Shown: positions 47,899 to 59,384 of the stretch, one piece after another
Numbering within the stretch: position 1 is the stretch's first letter
Layout: each line of letters begins with the position of its first letter
From: Danio rerio
Taxonomy: Eukaryota; Chordata; Actinopteri; Cypriniformes; Danionidae
DNA: 64,000 nucleotides
Direction: 5' to 3'
Assembly (NCBI RefSeq): GCF_049306965.1
Contig: NC_133180.1
Coordinates: 20,157,501-20,221,500, forward strand
Made by a program: the position numbers and the translations under genes
Notes under the pieces: model-generated
The model's input: only the letters and a program-made list of their open reading frames with translations
The model's database searches: none
What the model was told of the DNA's origin: nothing

Positions 47899-50800
47899 AG
47901 CTGTTCTTTTTTTTTTTTTTTAGTTTAGTATTATTGACATGGTAACTCGGCTATAATAGCCTCCTCTAATTTGCTTTTTTTTTACTTAAAACATTTGTTT
48001 TACTCATTTTAAATATGTTTTAATATTTTTGTAGAATTATTTTTACATTATTTGATTCTTGATCTGAAAAAATGAATGAATGAAGGAAAGAAATACAGTT
48101 GCAATCAGAATTATTAACCCCCCTGAATTATTAGCTCCCCTGTTTATTTTTTCCCCAATTTTTGTTTAACAGATTTTTTTAAACACATTTCTGAACATAA
48201 TAGTTTTAATAACTCATTTTTTAATAACTGATTTTTTTTTTATCTTTGCCATGATGACAGTACATAATATTTTACAAAATATTTTTCAAGACACTTCTAT
48301 ACAGCTTAATAGGACATTTAAAGGCTTAACTAGGTTAATTAGGGTAGGCAGAATATGGTAATTAGGCAAGTTATTGTATAAAGATTGTTTGTTCTTTAGA
48401 CAATCAAAAAATATATAGCTTAAAGGGGCTAATCATTTTTACCTTAAAACTGTTAAAAAAAATTAAACTGCTTTTATTCCAGCCAAAATAAAACAAATAA
48501 GACTTTCTCCAGAAGAAAAAAATATTATCAGACATGCTGTGAAAATGTCCTTGCTCTGTTAAACATCATTTGGGAAATATTAAAAAAAGAAAAAAAATTC
48601 AAAGAGGGGCTAATAATTCTGATTGCAACCGTAGATTATTTAAAAGAGCTGAAATCTTTTGTAACACTTTAAATGTCTTTAGTTGATTTCGGTCAATTTA
48701 ATGCATCCTAGCTGAATAAAGGTTTTCATTTGCTAAACCGTCTTAATGACCTCAGACATAACAGGTTGGGTTGTATTGCAGGTCGAGGGTGGAGGATGTG
48801 TGTGTGAAGACTGGAGTATCTGTATGTTCAGAGGTCTTGAGGAGAGCCAGAGCAGCTTTCAGCGCGGGCCGAACAGCCCAGGATACTTTCAGACTGGCTC
48901 AGCTCGAGGCTTTGCTGCGCATGCTGATGGACCACGAGTGTGACTTTGTGGATGCTCTTGGAAGGGATGTGCACAAGGTTGGTATTTTTTCCCAATGCAG
49001 CCTACTTTAAGTAGTGTGCTAAAGACAGTATTGCTTGCATTTTACACCCAATATTGAGTGATAAAAATAGTTGAGACAAAGATCACAGCAGAGGAGTCAT
49101 CACCTTTAAATATCTGATTCATTCAAGAATAATAATAATATGGAGACTTGCTATTCTTGAATGAATGAATGCATGATTCAGTGGTTCATTAAGTGTAGTT
49201 TCATGTGTGGAAATATTACTTCATATTTTTTGCAGCCTTTTATATTTGTGTGCAAAAAATTTTTTTCGCATAATATTATTTCAAGAGTTAACACTTAGAT
49301 ACGCTTGACGTTAATAGCAGGTTTGGCATGGTGTAACCCTGAGCTCGGAGATAATTGAGCGCAAGGCTCCTGCCTGGTCAGTAAGCATATGAAGATCATG
49401 TTGGTCTTGAGAGCTCCCCTTAGAAAAGGGAGGAAAAGGAGGAGATGGGGTAGAAGGGGGGGTTCTTCCAAAATGAAAATTTATTGTAAGCTTGGATCAA
49501 TCTGATTGGATTATTGCTGATTATGGATAAGAATCCAGCCATGCTCAATCATATCACGTGCTCCTTTCGAAATTAGTACATGAAACTTCACTTATTCAAT
49601 CATTTTGGTATGGAAATGCATTCCATAAAATCTGAACTTCATTAAACAGTCTTTACATATGCATTGATTCATAGATTCAGCTAATATTAATTTTTTTGAA
49701 TTCTTTTATTGAAATTAAATGATTTTTTGGGATGTTTCTCACAGCCTCGCTTTGAAACTGTGATGTCAGAGCTGCTGGTAGTCAAAAACGAGGCTCTGCA
49801 TGCCATTAGCAACTTGAAGAAATGGATGGAGCCTCAACGCATTGAACGTGACTGGGTATGAACTGAGAGACTGAAATAGCAACATATAAGTAAACCTAGA
49901 TTTGTTATTTGGAATCTTATGTTTTGTGCATGGATTACCAGGTGCCAGAAATATGTTCATTCCCTGAGACACAAAGCTGCACATTGTGTTTTTAAGCTAA
50001 CCAAAGAAGCTTATGACGAAGACCACAACCAGCATTCCTGTCCCAGCATTAGCAAGCTATTTGTTTTTGCCCTGACAAACATACGCCAAACAGTCCAATA
50101 ATGATGACTATTAAACCTTCTGATGCCCTTTTTTATGTTGTACATCTTATCTTGTCATCCCTTTCACTGTTCTTAAAGGGACAGTTCACTAATAATGAAA
50201 ATATACTCACTATTTACTCATCTTTCACTTGCCTTTTTTAATCCATCCATTCATTCGAGAGCACTTAGCTTTGATTAGCTTAGCATAGTATCATTGAATC
50301 GGATTGTTAGACAAAAAAATTAGTTTCAATTATCTTCCTATTTAAAATTTGACACTTCTGTAGTGTACGAAGACTGATGTATTCACGTTTATCTGACCTA
50401 TCACATTGAAAACTCTAGTTATTCGTTCATTCATTCATTTTCTTTTCGGCTTTGTCCCTTTATTATTCAGGGGTCAACACAGCGGAATGAACTGCCAACT
50501 TATCCACTATATGTTTTACGTAGCGGATGCCCTTCCAGCTGAACCCAGCACTGGGAAACACCCATACACTCTTGCATTCACACACATACACTATGGCCAT
50601 TTTAGCTTATTCAATTCACCTATATTTGGACTATGGAGGAAACCGGAGCACCCGGAGGAAACGCGAACATGGTAAGAACATTCAAACTCCATACAGAAAA
50701 GCCAACTGACTCGGTTGGCGCTCGATTGTGCTACCCGCTGTGCCACTCTTGAAAACCCTATTTAAAGGCCTTTTTTCATGATCTCAATACAGTAATGTTC

Positions 50801-53800
50801 CATTTGTTAACATCAGTTGATTTAACTAAAGTTAGTGTAATGTAGTGGTTCTCAATTCCAGTCCTCAGGCCTCCCTTGCTCTGCACATTTTATATCAGTG
50901 CAGCCCAAATCACATACGTATGCACTATTCTATGCCATTTTGTAGTATAAATAGTGTAAGTAGTGCATTTACACTCAAAACACTAAAAAGAATAAGTGCA
51001 CTTCAAATACCTGGATGATGCACCTATTCAACTGTTAAAAAGTGTGGATTGTTGAACACTTCACTACTACTACAGCTACTGCTTTGCTCACACAATTTAA
51101 GGGCAGAGCTTTCCTAGTATGGGTAACTGCAGTCTGGAGCAATAGGCGTGGTGAAAGGTAGGGGTGTGGGCCGCGTGGCTAAAGGTTTTTCATTGGTCAA
51201 AAGGTTTATATTTATTAATGCTAATTGGCCACATTTAACCGGAAAGAGTACCTTTAACCAATTAAAAACCTTTTGTCACGCCCCTTACTTTCTGGCTCCC
51301 CCAACGCTGATTGGCCAGCGCATTTACCAGAAAAGGTACCTTCAACCAATAAAAAACCTTTTGCCATGCACTTTATATTTTGGCCTCTCCTACCTTTTAC
51401 CACACCCATTTCTCCAGACTGCAGCTACCCCTAACTCGAGCTTTCGGGCACGGATGTTGGAATAGTTTTATTTTGGATTGTGAAAGCAAAATTCTCTTAC
51501 GAGAGTGATAATTCTGCCTCTCAATGGTGATTACGTTTATACTAATGGCGGGTATTATTTGGAAGTTCGGTCATTTATTTAACCAACGTTAGTTTGGCAA
51601 CCATCTGACGTCACCAGGGAAACGGTTTGAAATTCCAATTAGTAAAATAAAATTAGTGTACCATTTGGGATGACAATACATAAATACTATTCATATAAGT
51701 GCATAAGTTCATAGTGTATAGTGTGCCATTTGGGATGCAGCTGTCTCTATTATGACTCACAAGGATCTCAATAACGAGCGGATCTGAATCAGGAGTGTTA
51801 ATTAGGAAAGACGTACAAAATATTTATAAAATGTGCATGGCGGGGATGCCCAAGGACCGGACTTAAGAAACACTGGTGCAATGGCGACTACAAAATCATT
51901 TGTTAATTTTTGTGATGTAAATTTTGCAGTTGATGCCTAATAACTCATTAAACACAAAAGTCGTAATTAGGGCTACGCCTGCATGGTTGCCTGCATGGTC
52001 GCTGGTTCAAATCCCGGCTGTGTCAGTTTCTGCATGGAGTTTGCATGGTCTCCTCATGTTCTTGTGGGTTTTTATTTAGGAGCTCCAGTTTCCCCCACAA
52101 TCCAAAGACATGCACTATAGGTGAACTGAATAAGCTAAATTGACAATAGTGTATGAGTGTGTGTGAATGAGAAAGTATGTATTGGTGTTTCCCAGTACTG
52201 GGTTGTGGCAGGAAAGGCATCCGCTGTGTAAAACATATGCTGGAATAGTTGGCGGTTCATTCCACTATGAATAAATCAGAGACTAAGATGAAGGACAATG
52301 AATGAATAAATGAATGAATGAATGAATGAATGAATGAATGAACTTGTATTTTATAAATTAACCGTAACATATAACTATAATAAGCCACCGTGTCGCCACA
52401 GCTTAGGTCAATATCATGATAAAAGCTTCAGCAATTAATCACAAGTAAATTCGATACCAGCAGAAGCCTGCTTTCGAGGAGGAAGATTGGACACTTCAGT
52501 ACTACACAATCAGACATTACTAGCCAATTATGTCAGACAATAATGGCCAAAGACACAAATGTAACGAAGCATTTTGTTAGCATTTTTAGAGTGTTTTCTT
52601 AAAGATGTTATTTTCTCTGTTTTCCTTCTGGGAGGTGAATTCTGTGTGCTTTTTCCCCAGGCTACAGCATTTGATGAATGTGTCTTGGTAAATGAGCCCC
52701 TGGGTTTAGTATTGATCATTGGGAACTGGACCAGTCCTCTCCAGCTCTGTCTCGTGCCTTTAGTAGGTGCCATTGCAGCTGGTAAGTTTGTGTTCTTACA
52801 GATGATGAGAAATCAGTTTACATGGGCTGCATTTGTATATTTCTTGTTTTTTTTTTAGGTAACTGTGCAATTATCAGCCCATCTGAAACCTGCACACATA
52901 CAGCTGGGCTCCTGCACAGACTCATACCTGCGTATCTGGACAATGTGAGAAAATGACTACATTGAGTGATGTTGGATTGTGTGTGTACTACACCACCTGA
53001 CTTAAGTCTTGTCGCCTATCAAAGTTTTGGGAACAACAAATAATAACTTGACTTCTAGTTGATCATTTGGTATCAAGTGTCTTATATGAAAGGCATAGCC
53101 TCTACATTACACTTATTTCACCAAAATAAAATATGATCATGCCTTGATTTTTAATTATTTAGTTAGGACAATAAGGTCTGACTTTGCTTAGACAAAAGTC
53201 TTTGTCATTTAACACAAATACTGTATAGAATAAAAAGTCATAGTGCAGTGGAAAAATAATTAATATTGTCTATAACTCCTATAAGCTTGGAGGACTGCAT
53301 CCATACATCTCCGCAATGACTCAAATAACTTATTAATAAAGTCATCTGGAACGGCAAAGAAAGCGTTCATGCAGGACTCCCAGAGCTCATCAAGATTCTT
53401 TGAATTCATCTTTTATGCCTCCTCCTCCATCTTACCTTAGACATCCTCAATAATGTTCATTTCTGGAGACTGGGCTAGCCAATCCTGGAGCACCTTGACC
53501 TTTTTTGCTTCCAGGATCTTTGATGTGGAGGCTGAAGTATGAGAAGTGATGTTTTGTTACCTCAAGCTGTTGATGTTCCCATCCAGTCTGCAGATCTCTT
53601 GCATGCCACATACTGAATGTGACCCTAAATCAGGATTTTTCCTTCAGCAAACTTGACTGATTTCTGTGAGAATCTTGGGTCCATATACTTTAGGTTCCAA
53701 TAGATCTTCTGCAGTATTGGTAATGATTGAGATGCAGTTCAACAGATGATTCCTTGGAAGAATCTACCCCCTGCCACTTTTCCAAATGATCAACTAGAAG

Positions 53801-56800
53801 TCAAGTTGGTATTTGTTCCTCCTACAAGTGGGATTTACCTGAATTTTGTCAGGTAGTATATATATATATATATATAGTAGTTTTGTACATTCGTTTTACA
53901 TGTTCTTCATCTTTTAGGAGTGCTTCCACTCTGTTATAGCAGCAGCACATGAAATTCCAGAAATAGTGGATCTTACATTTGATTATGTGTTCTTCTCTGG
54001 TAAGTACCAGCTGATTTATTAAGTATTTTCATATTGCAATTTTGTTGAAGATTTTCTTATTGAAAAATTTGACGGTGCTCTTATCTAAGGAATTAAAATT
54101 GTTGTAAAGTACAAAACTTTTATTTAAAACTAAACTAAATGTACAATTACTTTTGAGCACATCCTTAAATTAAAATGTGTATTTCTTTAAATAAAGAATG
54201 CATGAAAAAAATGAAAACATTTGAACAGTTAAATGTAGATATATATTGAATAATCTCTCTTTTAATATCTAAAGTTTTAAAAGGCTCTTTACTGTCACTT
54301 TGGTGACATGTAGCCTTGAACAAAAATATATATTTCTAAAAAAACGGATAAAATGATAATCTGATATAATTTCATAATAATAATAATAATAATAATATTA
54401 TATAAATATATAATATTGGTGACTGGTGGCTCAGTGGGTAGCATGATCGCCTCACAACAAGAAGGTCACTGGTACGAGCCTTGGCTGGGTCAGTTAGCGT
54501 TTCTGTATGAAGTTTGCATGCTCCCCCCGTGTTGATGTGGGTTTCCTCTGGGTGCTCCGGTTTCCCCCAGAGCCCAAAGACATGCGCTATAGGTGAATTG
54601 GGTAAGCTAAAATTGGCCGTAGTGTATGAGTGTGAATGAGAGTGTATGGATGTTTCCCAGTGATGGATTGCAGCTGGAAGGGCATCCATTGCGTGAACCT
54701 TATGCTGGATAAGTTGGCGGTTCACTCCGCTATGGCCACTCCAGATTAATAAAGGGACTAAGTTTAAGTTATGTTGAAAATAATGTGTATGTATTCAACT
54801 AGGGTCTGCTTGTTTTGACACGTTATTTAAAGCATGTGGCTAAGAAAAAAAAATTGTGCTGGGCACTTAAAAAAATAGAAAAAAAAGAATAAAATTCTCA
54901 CACTTCACAGGGCTCAAACTAAGTGCTGCAGCTTTATGGATTTATGTATTTGTAAGGTTTTTGTGTTAAAAGTCAATTGTACTAACAACTGTTTGCTTTC
55001 AGGCGATAAAGAGGACGGGATTAAAGTGGCTCAAGCTGCTGCTCGCACCCTGGCTCGGGTTACGTTGGTGCTGCGCGTTAAAAATCCTTGCTACGTTGAC
55101 AGTCAGTGTGACATCAACACCACAGCTCGGCGCATTACCTGGGCGCGATTCCACAATGCTGGCCAAAGTGCTGTGGCTCCTGACTACATCCTGTGCCATG
55201 CAGAGGTCAAAGAAAACCTCCTGCAGGCTCTGCGCTGCTCACTCCAGCAGTTTTACGGCACTGATCCCCGGGAGTCCCGGAGCTTTGGCAGGATAGTGAA
55301 TGAGGAGAACTTCAGCAAGGCCAAAGAGCAGCTCTGGGGATCTGGAAAGGTCATCATAGGGGGTCAGGTCAATGAGATAGAGAGATACATTGGTGAGTGG
55401 AGGCAGACGATAACTGTGGCAACATTATTTTGATGATCCGCTTTAAACATTTTGTTAACTATGAGTCTAACTTTGAAATTTGATTACAGCTAGAGTAGTA
55501 TTAGTTAAACTTTTGATTACTGAATAATATCCGCTAACACTTTATTCAGCATACATTATTCTGACTATCAACTTCATAACACAGTCAGGCCCACTTGGAC
55601 CTGTAAGAAAGATAGATAGATAGATAGATAAATAGATAAATAAATAAATAAATAAAATGTAAAAGTGAATAGTTAAGTGAATACAAATATATATGCTATG
55701 AATATTATGATAATATTATAATTATTTAAACAAAACTTTTGTTGTGACAAGGTGGCGCTGTGGGTATCGGTGTCGCTTGGGCAAGAAGGTTACTGGTTTT
55801 AGCCTTGGCTTGGACAGTTGCCATTTCTGTGGAGAGTTTGCATGTTCTGTCCTTGTTCGAATGGGTTTTCTTCTTGTGCTCTGGTTTCCCCCACAGTCCA
55901 AAGACATGCGCTATAGGTGAATTGGGTAAGCTAAAATTGTCCATAGTGTATGTGTGTGAATGAGTGTGTATGGATGTCTCCAAGTGATGGGTTGCAGCTG
56001 GAGGGGCATCCGCTGTGTAAAACATATGCTGGAAAATTTGACGGTTCATTCTACTGTGGCGACCCCAGGTTAATAAGGGACAAAGCTAAAAAAAACAAAA
56101 AATGAATGAACAAAACTCATTTAAACTTTTCAAACCCAATTTAATCTAAAAGATTAAAAAATTATTATATTAAAAAAATATTTGAAAATAAACCTTTCCA
56201 GTACTTGTAATTCTCAGATTAAAATTGTTATAGATTTTTATTAAACTATGAACTATTTATTTTACGCTAAATAAACTGTAATTATTTTTATTTACAATAG
56301 GTAAGTTCTTTAAATACCTTTAAGTATAGAATTTATTTTCCCCTTAAATATTATAATCGTAATATATATGAAAATAATCCAACCATTTTTAATATCCATT
56401 GATTTATTAATTTTTAGTGCCATTTTCACCACAACAAAATGTTTTGACCCTTAAAATTGTAAGTAAAAAGAATAATAAGATGAAACAGAACTTAAAATTG
56501 GTGGGGAAACAAAATGTAATAAGGATTTTTTCCATTTCCAATTAAACTTCACAAATGCTTAAAATTATTAAGAAAAAAACATAATATTACAGGTATTTTT
56601 TCTTTTCCCTAAAATGAAGCACCAACTGTCCTGATGGATGTCATGGAGTCCGATCCGATCATGCACCAGGACGTTTTTGGTCCCATCCTTCCCATACTGA
56701 CAGTCCAGGATGCAGACGAGGCTGTAGCTTTCATCAACTCCAGAGAGAAACCACTATGTGTTTATGCTTACTCTAGCAACAACAAGGTAAACAACCTCCC

Positions 56801-57758
56801 CTATAGCTATTTACTGTTTACTCACTAGAAATGTTTATAAAATGATATCTGGGGCTGCACGGTGGCGCAGTGGTCAGCATGATCGCCTCACAGCAAGAAG
56901 GTCACTGGTTCGAGCCTCGGCTGGGTCAGTTGGCATTTCTGTGTGGATTTTGCATGTTCTTTCCGTGTTCGCGTGGGTTTCACTTTTATGTGATAAAAGT
57001 GAATTAAGTAAGCTAAATTAACCGTAGTGGATGTGTGACCCCAGATTAATAAAGGGATTAAGCCGAAAAGTAAATAAATAAATGAATGAATGAATAAAAT
57101 GAGATCCTGTATTCTGTTGATCGCAAAAAAGATAAGTTGAAAACCTGTAACCATTGACTTCCATTGTAGAAAAACAAACACTATGGAAGTCAATGGTTAC
57201 AGGTTTCCAGCTTTCTTCAAAATATTTTCTTTTGTAATCAGCAGAAGACACTTAAACAAGGCGAGTAAATGATTTTTGGGTGAACTGTCCCTTTTAGTTC
57301 ACAATATGTAGTGCAATGTCACCATCTCATTCATATCCTGTGCAACTAAGGTGATCTCCAAGATAATGAATGAGACATCCAGCGGAAGTTTTTGTTCAAA
57401 TGACAGCGTCTTACAGAGTGTGATGGTGGGTCTGCCATTCGGAGGAGTTGGTGAGCCACTCTTTGACATCTGATTATAACACAGACAAACACTTTTGGCT
57501 ATTGAGTCTAACTGTCATAGAAGTAGGCTTTGGTAAACATTCCGATTTTGATTGACAGGTGCCAGTGGGATGGGCTCATATCATGGTCGCTACAGTTTTG
57601 ATGCATTCTCCCATAAGAAGTCGTGTCTTCTGCGCAGCACTCGGATTGAGTGCATGACAGTCTTGCGTTATCCACCTTATGAGGACCGTAACCTGTCTCT
57701 GGTCAGTCTGGCCAGCTTTCTAAATCTGAAGGGTCAAGGTTGGTGCACTATCTTGTAA
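47196..57758 (+). CDS. ALDH3-family protein lacking catalytic residues (likely pseudoenzyme)
   Basis: Ten exons: 47196-47248, 48782-48977, 49745-49855, 52661-52781, 52859-52944, 53918-53999, 55003-55392, 56620-56786, 57351-57450, 57559-57758. The sum is 1506 nt, 501 aa, fully open. ALDH3 blocks are clear: [74 protein letters not shown]. Key residues differ from active ALDH3: the oxyanion Asn is Thr144 (GNWTSP), the coenzyme Lys is Ser167 (SPSE), the general-base Glu is Val239 (TLVLRVK for the usual TLELGGK) and the nucleophile Cys is Ala273 (GQSAVAP for GQTCVAP). The C-terminus GWCTIL is a CaaX box (X = Leu), as in prenylated ALDH3B proteins. There is no N-terminal signal; the C-tail lacks the ALDH3A2 transmembrane helix. 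Fish aldh3d1 or an aldh3b-like gene are candidate names; no symbol is assigned. Inference: a membrane-associated, non-catalytic role. Confidence 0.9.
47802..47892. repeat. (AT)n microsatellite
   Basis: About 90 bp of AT dinucleotide in ALDH3 intron 47249-48781. Confidence 0.97.
48094..48634 (+). mobile_element. TACAGTTG-type MITE, best-preserved copy
   Basis: Begins TACAGTTGCAATCAGAATTA; ends on the other strand TACGGTTGCAATCAGAATTA. The TA ends suggest Tc1/mariner-type insertion. Related copies are at 1990, 31762 and 38640. Confidence 0.85.
48978..49744. other. ALDH3 intron 48978-49744, no named content
   Basis: A GC-richer patch at 49320-49470 (CCTGAGCTCGGAGATAATTG, TTGGTCTTGAGAGCTCCCC) looks like part of an interspersed repeat but was not recognised. 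The rest is AT-rich. Confidence 0.4.
50424..50752 (-). mobile_element. DANA SINE
   Basis: Minus-strand copy: GTCAACACAGCGGAATGAAC, GCCCTTCCAGCTG, CCGGAGCACCCGGAGGAAAC, then a diverged head near 50720-50750. In ALDH3 intron 49856-52660. Confidence 0.9.
50896..51743. mobile_element. MITE, middle level of the nest
   Basis: CAGTGCAGCCCAAATCACAT at the left and CAGCTGCATCCCAAATGGCA on the other strand at the right. Sub-terminal GTATGCACTATTC and CATAGTGTATAGTGTG segments pair loosely. Confidence 0.7.
51124..51427. mobile_element. MITE, innermost level
   Basis: Arms TAACTGCAGTCTGGAG and TAGCTGCAGTCTGGAG (other strand), then GTGGTGAAAGGTAGGGG and GTGGTAAAAGGTAGGAG. The motif GGTACCTTxAACCAAT and AAAAACCTTTTG recur inside. 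Confidence 0.82.
51970..52341 (+). mobile_element. DANA SINE with (GAAT)n tail
   Basis: GGTCGCTGGTTCAAATCCC head, CAGTTTCCCCCACAATCC body, GGCGGTTCATTCCAC, then a GAAT tetranucleotide tail. Confidence 0.9.
52986..53868 (-). mobile_element. Tc1-like transposon relic with decayed transposase
   Basis: Terminal repeats include CTTGACTTCTAGTTGATCAT on the left and its inverse ATGATCAACTAGAAGTCAAG near 53785, with outer CACCTGAC ... GTCAGGTAG ends. The minus strand still shows Tc1 transposase words (a [14 protein letters not shown]-like block near 53450-53490) but no open frame. In ALDH3 intron 52945-53917. An (AT)n run follows at 53851-53877. Confidence 0.82.
54421..54771 (+). mobile_element. DANA SINE
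   Basis: Near full-length: GTGGCTCAGTGGGTAGCATG, GGTCACTGGTACGAGCC, GGTTTCCCCCAGAGCCC, GTTGGCGGTTCACTCCGC, AATAAAGGGACTAAG. In ALDH3 intron 54000-55002. Confidence 0.93.
55745..56111 (+). mobile_element. DANA SINE
   Basis: Near full-length: GGTGGCGCTGTGGGTATCG, GGTTTCCCCCACAGTCC, GGCGACCCCAGGTTAATAAG. In ALDH3 intron 55393-56619; a short (GATA)n/(AAAT)n run precedes it near 55610-55650. Confidence 0.92.
56851..57098 (+). mobile_element. DANA SINE with internal deletion
   Basis: Head GGTGGCGCAGTGGTCAGCAT and GGTTCGAGCCTCGGCTGGG, then the middle of the body is missing and it resumes at GTGACCCCAGATTAATAAAG with a GAAT tail. In ALDH3 intron 56787-57350. Confidence 0.9.
57105..57298. mobile_element. 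Angel-like palindromic MITE, left arm shortened
   Basis: GTAACCATTGACTTCCATTG ... GGAAGTCAATGGTTACAGG centre and TTTTTGGGTGAACTGTCCC right end, directly after the SINE tail. Confidence 0.82.
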
Positions 57759-59384
57759 AAGTGGTTGAGAGCAATTAATGGACTAAATATTAATCTGAAA
57801 ACATCTCCTATCTCTAAAAACAAGTTGTAAACATTTGTACAAGTTTGTTTTAAAAGATGGGGGATGTTTACTGATTCTGTGCTGTGATGTTGTATTCAGC
57901 TTTCTGTAAGCTTCGGTACATCCATAGAGATTGTACTGTATCTTCAGGGACAGTCCTTTTAACAGTGACATGCACATCCATTTATTCATTTAGCATGAGT
58001 TATTCCTTCCGAGGAGAAAACTTAATGGGTGCTGCTGGTTATAAAAAATCATGTAAAATTGCAAACATACACCAGCATCATTTTTTTTTAAATCAAATTA
58101 TATATTTATTAATTGAGGTTAAATTAAGGGACTGTTCACTTAAAAATGACTCTCCCTTCCTTTTTCAAAACCTTTTATAATTTTTTTTTTCTTCTTTTGG
58201 ACACATCAGAAGATATTTTGAAAAATGCTTGTTGATGGCACCTGTTTTTTTAACTTTTCAGTTTTGGGTGAATTATCTCTTTAAATTGACCAGAACTAAA
58301 TACATTTTACAGTGTTATAAAGTTCAATATAAAAAGTTCTTAATATGGGTGTTTTCAACATTGGCAATAAAAAATGGTTCTTGAGCCCCAAATCAACATA
58401 TATTAGAATGATTTCTGAAGAATCGTGTGATATGTTATGATGCTGAAAATTTGTATTCACAAGAATAAATACATTTGTTTGAAAATACATTACATTTCCC
58501 CCTATTTTAATGAATAAATAAATGGAGTGAATAGGGGACTAGGCAGATTAAAAAAGTATTTATAAATGTTTGTTATAACTGTTGTAAAATATAGTCCATT
58601 TAAAAGCAGATCTGAATTATTTAGACCACAACGTATTACAGAATTCTCATGGGTCATGTAATTTCTGCAATATCATTAATTTTTTTACTTTACTTATATT
58701 TTATTTTACATCAAAATGTGTTTTATGTAGTGCTTTTGTTGTTGTTTGTCTATTGAGATGTCTAATCTATTTTTGTCTCTGCCTTTTATTCCTTTCCCAC
58801 TTGTCAAACGACAATCAACTATATTAAAACAATGACAGTTTACAACATCAAGCAGCACAAGTTGTTTTTTTTTTTTGCTAAAAATAAATAGAAGGGATAG
58901 AAGTCCTGAAACATTTAAGTTACAATGGCTGTGCCACTCATACGTCAGACATAAGGTGGATAGGTCATGGAAATTCAGCTTTTTAGTCAGTAAAATCACA
59001 GAAAGGTCAGTGAATTTGACATTTGGCTTGAAGTGGGAACCCTTGTATTAATATATTGATCTGATAAAAGAATCATAGTTTTCAGGATAGAGACTATTTT
59101 GCCACAGTATTTCCTCCATATAAAATGTACCTTTCTTAACTTAGTTAGTAGTTGTGAACATGAATGTAGTTAGCATAAAGTTTAAATCAGATATTTTCAG
59201 CCACTCCATCAAAATGTAATTGATATTTTAATAATTCCACAGGACTATTATCAGTAAAGTATCTAGAACAGACATTGCCTTAATGATTATTGATCCCTAA
59301 AGTGTTTGAATACACGTACACAAATGCGCACATATAAATAAACATAAACAAATTGTTCAAATTCAAGTTTGCTGTCTTCGTCCT
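57759..59384. other. Convergent ALDH3/mmab 3' intergenic region
   Basis: ALDH3 3'UTR followed by a diverged palindromic MITE at about 58120-58290 (GGGACTGTTCACTTAAAAATG ... TTTGGGTGAATTATC) and a repeat fragment near 58320-58480 (GATTTCTGAAGAATCGTGTG, also found near 3187). From 58500 to 59384 the DNA is AT-rich with nothing recognised. Confidence 0.5.

Larger units (their letters stand above)
50843..51875. mobile_element. hAT-type MITE, outer level of a three-level nest
   Basis: TAGTGGTTCTCAATTCC at the left; on the other strand CAGTGTTTCTTAAGTCC at the right. Flanks GTGTAATG (50835-50842) and GTGCAATG (51876-51883). Confidence 0.8.

Noticed and set aside
55150-55180. Loss of the ALDH catalytic Cys as a base-calling error
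   Set aside because: GCT differs from TGT/TGC by two bases, and three other catalytic positions in separate exons are also changed while the frame stays clean.
54372-56049. Minus-strand frames of 107-117 codons
   Set aside because: DANA SINE read-through in ALDH3 introns.
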